A stretch of 7,723 nt of DNA, from positions 1-7,723 of the forward strand of contig JBCCFX010000188.1 of assembly GCA_039029515.1 (NCBI GenBank). Reading direction: 5' to 3'. Shown here in pieces: positions 1 through 4,439 of the stretch. Position 1 is the stretch's first letter. Every line of letters begins with the position of its first letter. The notes beneath the pieces are model-generated. The model ran no database searches, had not been told where the DNA came from, and was given only the letters and a program-made list of their open reading frames with translations. The position numbers were made by a program, and so were the translations under genes. This stretch comes from JBCCFX01 sp039029515. GTDB taxonomy: Bacteria > Planctomycetota > Phycisphaerae > Phycisphaerales > SM1A02.

Positions 1-716
1 CGCGCGGCCGGCGCGGCGGCGCGGGTTGGCGGCGCTGCTCCGGATTCCAGATGCAGTGCGAGCCGTTCGATCTCCATACTTGCTTCCGACGCGAACGAGT
101 CGATGCGGTTGCGGAAGAACGTGAACAACGCCACCGTCGGGATCGCGAGCACGAGACCCATCAGCGTGGTGATGAGCGCTAACGAAATATTGCTGGCCAA
201 CTCCTCGTTGTTATTCGCACTTCGTGAGAGCGATTCAAAGGCACCGACCATCCCGAGTACGGTCCCCAGCAGACCGAGCAACGGTGCGATCGATCCAATC
301 ACGCCAAGCGCATCTGTGGATCGATACAGCCGGGCGGTCTGATCTTCGCCTGCTTCCTCGATCGCGTTCTTGATCTCGAACACGCCGAATGCAGACTTCT
401 GAAATCGAAGCAGGCCGGCACCGAAGATTCGTGTCAGGTACGAGTCATTCGCAGGATCAAGACAGTACGAACCCGCGCCAGCAATGTCGCCGCGTGACAG
501 CATGTCTTCAATCGCTTCGAGTTGCTGCGGTGGCAACAGTGCTCGGCGCCTGATCTGAATGAAATGCATGACGACGAGCGCGAGGGCAAACACGCTCAGC
601 GCGAGGATGATGTATCCCACGACGCCACCCGCTTGCACGGCTTCAAGCCACGACATCCCACGTTCGCCAGGCCCATCCTGCGCCATCACTAACGTGGGGC
701 GATTCAACACATTCAT
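1..716 (-). CDS. MotA/TolQ/ExbB-family proton channel subunit (C-terminus beyond window)
   Basis: Predicted inner-membrane subunit of a proton-conducting stator of the TolQ/ExbB type, which uses proton motive force to drive a periplasmic partner. 238 complete codons are visible. Three membrane segments lie at about residues 31-52, 136-160 and 176-200. The second carries the family signature around APLLGLLGTVLGM (144-156) and the third ALITTLMGLVLAIP (180-193). T152 and T184 align by eye with the channel threonines T148 and T181 of E. coli ExbB, but the ExbB glutamate E176 position is Leu179. The soluble loop (53-135) lies between the first two segments, as in TolQ/ExbB. The tail becomes rich in Ala, Pro and Arg at the window edge. 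The start is an ATG overlapping the upstream stop (ATGA), with GGAAGGA 7 bases before it. It is the last visible gene of a three-gene operon; an ExbD/TolR partner could follow outside the window. Family assignment is firm; the substrate system is not known. Confidence 0.92.
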   Translation of the reverse strand, partial: MNVLNRPTLVMAQDGPGERGMSWLEAVQAGGVVGYIILALSVFALALVVMHFIQIRRRALLPPQQLEAIEDMLSRGDIAGAGSYCLDPANDSYLTRIFGAGLLRFQKSAFGVFEIKNAIEEAGEDQTARLYRSTDALGVIGSIAPLLGLLGTVLGMVGAFESLSRSANNNEELASNISLALITTLMGLVLAIPTVALFTFFRNRIDSFASEASMEIERLALHLESGAAPPTRAAAPAA

Positions 717-1810
717 GAAGCAGTCCTTCCCGACAGATCGGTCGACACCGGACGTACCGGATGACCGGGAAATCGTTGATCGAGTTCAGCGCGAACGCGC
801 TCCGCCCCCACGGAATCACCAATCGACTCAAGTGCACCTGCAGACCAGTCGAGGGCAAGGCCGCTGAGATACGGGAGATCGGCGGCATGCCGTGCCGGCA
901 CGTACAGTAGATTCACGATGCCACGCTGCTGCCGGCCAACGCCAGTCGTCTGCGTCATTGCGCGCCCCAGGCCCAGCCGATACCAGGCGTCCTGCCACGA
1001 CGTTGCGGGTGTTGTCACCAGCTTCACGCGCACAGTGTCGCGGGCATCAGCGCGTTGCTGTGCATCGTCGGCATCGAGTTCGAGCAACAGATCCAGCAGT
1101 TGCAGCGCTGCATCATCCTGTTCCATCAGCACGCCGGGCGTTGCATCGCGCTGGAGCACGCGGTCAATCGCCACGACATATCGTTGCGCCAAGGCACGGA
1201 CATACGGATCGCCACGATGATCAAAGTTCATGAGTTCGCGGCGCGCATTCACGAGCGATCGCGTTGGCACGAAGTACGGCGCCAGGCGCGGGCACAGCAT
1301 CGTCTCGGTGTCGAGCACGGCACCGAGGGTCGCGTAGGGATCATCGACCACACCAGCGCGTCGAATACGGACGGTCTCCAGCCATGGCACAATGGCTTCA
1401 TCGTTGGCGCCGCGTTCGATCCGGCATCGGAGTAAACCCTCGGCAACAACCAGCGCTGTTTCGTTCGTCTGTCCCCGATATCGTTCAAAGAGCCTGACAA
1501 ACAATGGCTCCGCGAGCCTGATGTCCTGACGCTCCAGACGCGACTTGGCTCGCCAGATCTGATCCGCCTGATCCAGCAGTCGCGGCAGGTCCGGTTCGGT
1601 CCGATCTGTCAAGACATCACGAACCTGATCCCAACGCACGACATGCGTCGCACCTTGTGAGCTTCGAATCTCTGCACCGACATCCGTCACGCGGATGAGG
1701 GTGCCGGCGATCGGCTTCATACCACCGCGGAGCACGACCACATCCTCCGCCACACTGGACGTGGTCAGCAGGCCGACGGTCACCATGATGGCAAGCGCAC
1801 GTCGGATCAC
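713..1810 (-). CDS. Secreted TPR-like helical repeat protein of unknown function
   Basis: I do not recognise a named family. The protein is 365 residues from a GTG start. Residues 1-21 look like a signal peptide (Arg-Arg at 3-4, hydrophobic 5-18, small residues before AED), so it is probably periplasmic. Residues 23-65 read as a small beta-rich segment (VVVLRGG...GTLIRV...GAEIRS...VVRWDQV), resembling short SH3-like beta modules. The rest is mostly helical with TPR-like spacing, clearest at 98-133 and at 311-351, where a helix pair ends in ELDQRFPGHPV. Start choice: GTG at 1810 overlaps the stop of the VWA gene (GTGA) and has GGAGG 10 bases upstream. A GTG 27 bases earlier would add nine residues ahead of the signal peptide. 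It lies between the VWA and TolQ-like genes with 4-base overlaps on both sides, so a shared envelope role is likely. By position it recalls CpoB/YbgF, the periplasmic TPR protein of Tol-Pal; that analogy is inference. Confidence 0.82.
   Translation of the reverse strand: MIRRALAIMVTVGLLTTSSVAEDVVVLRGGMKPIAGTLIRVTDVGAEIRSSQGATHVVRWDQVRDVLTDRTEPDLPRLLDQADQIWRAKSRLERQDIRLAEPLFVRLFERYRGQTNETALVVAEGLLRCRIERGANDEAIVPWLETVRIRRAGVVDDPYATLGAVLDTETMLCPRLAPYFVPTRSLVNARRELMNFDHRGDPYVRALAQRYVVAIDRVLQRDATPGVLMEQDDAALQLLDLLLELDADDAQQRADARDTVRVKLVTTPATSWQDAWYRLGLGRAMTQTTGVGRQQRGIVNLLYVPARHAADLPYLSGLALDWSAGALESIGDSVGAERVRAELDQRFPGHPVRPVSTDLSGRTAS
724..730 (-). promoter_or_regulatory. Ribosome binding site GGAAGGA of the TolQ-like gene
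   Basis: GGAAGGA on the minus strand ends 7 bases before ATG 716, inside the 3' end of the preceding gene. Together with the ATGA overlap it supports this start over the in-frame ATG codons at residues 11 and 21. Confidence 0.6.
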
Positions 1811-2796
1811 AGATTTCCTGCCTCCACGTGTGTCCACGTGCCGCCCGAGTCCACGGCGATCTGCTTCAGGAGTTCCTGACTCGCCGCATCGCCAAATGAA
1901 ATCGTATTGATGATGACCTTGCGCGAACCATTGTTCATGGCGCGCAGCGCGGGCACGGTCCGTCCCGGAATTTCGCCGTCGGTCAGAAAGAAGATCACAT
2001 CGGGTTTCACGGGAAGCGAGAACAACTGCACGAACGCTGGTTCAGGTGTCGTTCCACCATCCGCATCAACACTTTCGAGCCAACGCGCGAACCGACCCAC
2101 AACAGAAGATCGCGCGGTCAACCAGCCATTGCGCTGGATCGGTGGGATGACGATCTCCGTCGAATAGAACACGACGTAAAACTGCGCGTAGTCAGGCAGG
2201 CCGCGCAATGACTGCACGAGTTCTTCCTTCGCGATCGTGATCCGACGACCGCGTTCCATTGAACTGGATCGGTCGACGATGTACGCGAAGCGTGTACCGC
2301 GCGACGACACACCAAAGAACGTTGCGCCCGCCCCGCCGCCACCGAGCGATGGCGAGTCACCATCACCGGCGCCGGCACCACCGAGTCGCGGTCGCGCTCC
2401 GACGTTGCCGATGGTCACTTCAGCCGCCGATGCGTCAGCGCTAAGATCCGAAGTCAGATCCGACGTCTCAAGATCATTGAACTCCGCCACGCTGTCTGGA
2501 ATGAGTTCTTCGAACGTCGCACCGGCATCGGTCAGTGCCTCATCGGACATGATCGTGAACTCGATGCTGCTCGCACCGTCCGGCCCGGCCGGGGCCGGGA
2601 CCCACCAGTAGTTCAGGCTCAGGTAGACGAGAATGCCGAGATGCACGAGCAGCGAGATGACCGCACCGATCGCGAGCACGCGTCGCCATTGCGGATTTCG
2701 GCCACGAGATCCGCCCCCGGTCGGCGAATTCTGCGGCAATGCGGGCGATCTCTCACCCGGCGATTTCATCGTGCTCTGCATCCGGTGGCTCACCAT
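1807..2796 (-). CDS. TonB/TolA-like single-pass membrane protein with periplasmic VWA domain
   Basis: The protein has 329 residues. A basic N-terminus (RGRNPQWRR, 31-39) precedes one transmembrane helix at about 40-62, giving an N-inside topology with the bulk in the periplasm. The helix contains S48-LLV-H52, the S-x3-H pattern of the energy-coupling helices of TonB and TolA, and is followed by a Pro/Ala stretch (PAPAGP) as in TonB. A linker of about 90 residues includes a Gly-rich part (134-158). The VWA domain starts near FFGVSSRGTRF and keeps a complete MIDAS: D175-x-S177-x-S179, T249/T250 and D273 (FFLTDGE). VWA domains bind protein ligands through a divalent metal. First gene of the operon with the TPR-like and TolQ/ExbB-like genes. 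Start uncertain: ATG at 2796 lacks a Shine-Dalgarno site. The in-frame ATG at 2781 has GGTGAG 7 bases upstream and would remove five residues. A third ATG is at 2769. The domain calls are firm; the link to proton motive force is inference. Confidence 0.9.
   Translation of the reverse strand: MVSHRMQSTMKSPGERSPALPQNSPTGGGSRGRNPQWRRVLAIGAVISLLVHLGILVYLSLNYWWVPAPAGPDGASSIEFTIMSDEALTDAGATFEELIPDSVAEFNDLETSDLTSDLSADASAAEVTIGNVGARPRLGGAGAGDGDSPSLGGGGAGATFFGVSSRGTRFAYIVDRSSSMERGRRITIAKEELVQSLRGLPDYAQFYVVFYSTEIVIPPIQRNGWLTARSSVVGRFARWLESVDADGGTTPEPAFVQLFSLPVKPDVIFFLTDGEIPGRTVPALRAMNNGSRKVIINTISFGDAASQELLKQIAVDSGGTWTHVEAGNL
1821..1825 (-). promoter_or_regulatory. Ribosome binding site GGAGG fixing the GTG start at 1810
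   Basis: On the minus strand GGAGG lies 10 bases before GTG 1810, with a second purine run AGGA 5 bases before it. It lies downstream of the alternative GTG at 1837, so it can only serve the inner start. It sits inside the end of the VWA gene, as expected for a gene overlapping its upstream neighbour. Confidence 0.6.
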
Positions 2797-2947
2797 GAAT
2801 CACGATACGTCGAATCAGGTCGGAAGTTGCGTCGTCGGACGGGATCGCGACGATCAGACTCTCAATATCGTCGCTCCGCTTCGTCGGGCTTGACCGCGCC
2901 GTGCGATGCCGGTCCAATTCATGCCGTTTTCCTCCCCCGCGTGCCAT
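2753..2947 (-). CDS. Doubtful small ORF (64 codons) upstream of the VWA gene
   Basis: An open frame on the minus strand from ATG 2947 to a TGA at 2753, overlapping the first 44 bases of the VWA gene in another frame. The C-terminal 40 residues are acidic and soluble-looking (SDDIESLIVAIPSDD...), with a GC-rich third codon position similar to the neighbouring genes. No clear ribosome binding site precedes the ATG, the N-terminus is Arg-rich and unconvincing, and the frame would occupy most of the space needed for the divergent pyrH promoter. No family is recognised. It may be a chance open frame in GC-rich DNA. Confidence 0.2.
   Translation of the reverse strand: MARGGGKRHELDRHRTARSSPTKRSDDIESLIVAIPSDDATSDLIRRIVIHGEPPDAEHDEIAG
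2854..2922 (-). CDS. Possible 22-codon leader ORF upstream of the VWA operon
   Basis: On the minus strand an ATG at 2922 is preceded by a perfect GGAGG (2931-2935) at the ideal 8-base spacing. The frame encodes 22 basic residues (MNWTGIARRG..., six Arg) and stops at TGA 2854-2856, 57 bases before the VWA start. If transcribed it would be translated efficiently by the look of its initiation site, so it could be a leader peptide of the operon. The GGAGG is the complement of a CCTCC pyrimidine run in the presumed pyrH leader and may be coincidental. It conflicts with the 64-codon frame in the same place; at most one is likely real. Confidence 0.2.
   Translation of the reverse strand: MNWTGIARRGQARRSGATILRV
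2890..2918 (+). promoter_or_regulatory. Candidate sigma-70-type promoter of pyrH
   Basis: TTGACC (5 of 6 matches to the -35 consensus) at 2890-2895 and TCCAAT (4 of 6 to the -10 consensus) at 2913-2918 are separated by 17 bases. They would start a transcript near 2925, leaving a 5' leader of about 40 bases before the pyrH ATG. The position, inside the divergent gap and with optimal spacing, makes it the best candidate. The -10 box is weak and there is no experimental support. Confidence 0.4.
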
Positions 2948-2964
2948 TTCCGAGTGCCCTTCCC

Positions 2965-3693
2965 ATGCCAGATGCGCCCCGACCGAACTATCGTCGCGTG
3001 ATTCTCAAAATCAGCGGCGAAGGCTTTGCCAAGTCCGGCCAATTCGGGATTGATCCCGAGGAACTCGAGACCATTGCCGGCGAGATCTCGTCGGCGATCA
3101 CGGACGACATCCAGATCGCGGTCGTCGTGGGCGGCGGTAACATCATTCGCGGCGCCGAGCTTGCCACGAAGGTGGGCATCCATCAATCGACCGCTGACTA
3201 CATGGGCATGCTTGGCACCGTCCTCAACGGGATGGCCCTCAAAGAGGCCATTGAACGACGAGGGCAACCGTGTCGTCTGATGTCGGCGATCGATATCCCG
3301 ACTGTGGGCGAACCGTTCATTCGCGCTCGCGCCCTTCGACATTTCGAAAAGGGTCGTGTGCTGATCCTTGCGGCTGGCACCGGCAACCCGTTCGTGACGA
3401 CCGACACATGTGCCGCGCTGCGCGCCGCGGAGCTGTCGGCCGACGTCGTCCTGAAAGCGACCAAGGTTGACGGCATTTACACGGCGGACCCGAGAACACA
3501 TCCCGACGCAACCCGATATGAGCGATTGACGTTCAAGGAGGCGGTTGAGCAACAGCTCGGCGTGATGGATCTCACGGCATTGACGATGTGCATGAAGCAT
3601 GACGTCCCTGTCATCGTGTTTGATTTCAAGACCCATGGCAATATCCGCCGTGTCATCGCGGGCGAACCGGTCGGTACGTTGGTCACGAATTAG
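2965..3693 (+). CDS. pyrH: UMP kinase (uridylate kinase)
   Basis: Phosphorylates UMP to UDP with ATP in the cytoplasm, the step that commits uridylate to UTP and CTP synthesis. At 242 residues it is essentially the length of E. coli PyrH. It belongs to the amino-acid kinase fold, not the NMP kinase fold. Visible motifs: K15-I-S-G-E19 (phosphate binding), VVVGGGNIIRG (53-63), TADYMGMLGTVLNGMA (77-91, UMP contact and hexamer region), GTGNPFVTTD (138-147), ATKVDGIYTADP (165-176, nucleotide binding) and MDLTA (201-205). The ATG at 2965 aligns with the E. coli start. An in-frame GTG lies at 2941, and the frame stays open back to 2641 inside the opposite-strand VWA gene, but neither extension has family support. 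There is no Shine-Dalgarno site before the ATG (GCCCTTCCC), unlike frr. The family is usually hexameric, activated by GTP and inhibited by UTP. It lies upstream of frr, as in many bacteria. Confidence 0.97.
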   Translation: MPDAPRPNYRRVILKISGEGFAKSGQFGIDPEELETIAGEISSAITDDIQIAVVVGGGNIIRGAELATKVGIHQSTADYMGMLGTVLNGMALKEAIERRGQPCRLMSAIDIPTVGEPFIRARALRHFEKGRVLILAAGTGNPFVTTDTCAALRAAELSADVVLKATKVDGIYTADPRTHPDATRYERLTFKEAVEQQLGVMDLTALTMCMKHDVPVIVFDFKTHGNIRRVIAGEPVGTLVTN

Positions 3694-3844
3694 TGCTGTC
3701 GCCCGGGATTCCCGATCCACCGGGCCACCCATGAATACGCTGCCTTGGAGGGCAGGCTGCGCTACGACCGCGGACTGATTCCAGTATCATGCGGCGATTC
3801 TGTGCGAGGCGACCGATCCGCCTGTTTCGTTGGAGAGTTTCCCG
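3694..3844 (+). other. pyrH-frr spacer with small hairpins, no clear terminator
   Basis: These 151 bases hold three short inverted repeats: GCCCGG/CCGGGC at 3701-3706 and 3720-3725 (13-base loop), CTGCC/GGCAG at 3740-3744 and 3751-3755 (6-base loop), and AGGCG/CGCCT at 3807-3811 and 3819-3823 (7-base loop). None is followed by a T-run, so I see no intrinsic terminator. A TATCAT (-10-like) occurs at 3785-3790 without a credible -35 box. pyrH and frr may be co-transcribed, or frr may have a second promoter here. Confidence 0.35.
3832..3837 (+). promoter_or_regulatory. Ribosome binding site GGAGAG of frr
   Basis: GGAGAG ends 7 bases before ATG 3845 and so selects that codon. The in-frame TTG at 3830 overlaps this site and would add five residues not found in the family. 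Confidence 0.7.
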
Positions 3845-4414
3845 ATGTCGACCAAGACCGTGACCCGCGACTGTAAAGAACGGATGGACAAGTCCGTTTC
3901 CTATTTTGAGTCAGAACTTCGCGGAATTCGCACCGGACGAGCCACCACTGCACTGATTGACTATGTGAAAGTGGATTACTACGGCAGTTCGACCGATCTC
4001 AAGGATCTGGCGGCGATCAGCGTCCCCGAGCCGACGCAGTTGCTCGTCAAGCCGTTTGATCCACAGTCCGTGAACGACATCGTCAAGGCCATTGAAGCCG
4101 CAGACCTGGGCCTCAACCCGCAGGCAGACAGTGGTTCGATTCGCATCAATGTGCCGCCACCGTCGGCGGAGCGGCGTCAGCAGCTCGTCGCCCAGGTCAA
4201 GCGCATGGCGGAAGACGCACGGGTCGCGATTCGCAACGAACGGCGCGACGCGATCAAGCAGGTCGACGCCCTCGTGAAGGACAAGACGAACGGCGTCTCG
4301 GAGGATGATGGCAAGCACGCCAAGGATGACATCGATGGGATGACGAAGAAGCACGTCTCCACCATCGACACCACATGCGACAAGAAGTCATCGGAGATTC
4401 AGGAAGTCGGCTGA
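3845..4414 (+). CDS. frr: Ribosome recycling factor
   Basis: Works with EF-G after termination to split the 70S post-termination complex so that ribosomes can start again. The protein has 189 residues, close to the usual 185. Domain I is a long three-helix bundle (about 1-30 and 106-185). Domain II is a beta-rich insert (about 31-104). The hinge lies at the PPP of residues 104-106. Typical motifs are ELRGIRTGRA (24-33), VPEPTQLLVKPFD (60-72), the GLNPQ...IRIN segment (89-102) and AIRNERRDAIK (128-138), the basic patch that contacts 23S rRNA. The start is the ATG at 3845 with GGAGAG 7 bases upstream. It follows pyrH by 151 bases and is followed after 25 bases by the beta-helix gene, which may share its transcript. 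Nothing looks truncated or unusual; the fold should be complete. Confidence 0.97.
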   Translation: MSTKTVTRDCKERMDKSVSYFESELRGIRTGRATTALIDYVKVDYYGSSTDLKDLAAISVPEPTQLLVKPFDPQSVNDIVKAIEAADLGLNPQADSGSIRINVPPPSAERRQQLVAQVKRMAEDARVAIRNERRDAIKQVDALVKDKTNGVSEDDGKHAKDDIDGMTKKHVSTIDTTCDKKSSEIQEVG

Positions 4415-4427
4415 GTCGGTCTCGCGT

Positions 4428-4433
4428 GGAGAG
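4428..4433 (+). promoter_or_regulatory. Ribosome binding site GGAGAG of the beta-helix gene
   Basis: GGAGAG ends 6 bases before ATG 4440, in the 25-base gap after the frr stop. A second ATG follows immediately (4443), so either could be used. The hexamer is identical to that of frr, consistent with both genes being native to the same genome. Confidence 0.6.
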
Positions 4434-4439
4434 AACGAC

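Noticed and set aside
1..45. Very GC-rich GCGCGG-type stretch as a repeat or structural element
   Set aside because: It is explained by Ala, Pro and Arg codons in the open frame of the TolQ-like protein and is too short to call a repeat.
2926..2946. TGGCACG on the minus strand upstream of the VWA operon, matching the sigma-54 -24 element
   Set aside because: The -12 position reads GGAGG instead of TTGCA/T, so half of the promoter is missing.
2641..2964. In-frame upstream extension of pyrH by 108 codons
   Set aside because: It overlaps the VWA gene on the other strand, is Arg-rich with no homology, and the family starts at the ATG at 2965.
2854..3732. 292-codon open frame antisense to pyrH
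   Set aside because: pyrH is certain on the opposite strand. The antisense product is rich in Arg, His and Asp with no family features.
3701..3755. Hairpins after pyrH as an intrinsic terminator
   Set aside because: Stems of 5-6 pairs and no following T-run.
3830..3844. TTG start for frr adding five residues
   Set aside because: The TTG overlaps the GGAGAG ribosome binding site that serves the ATG at 3845.
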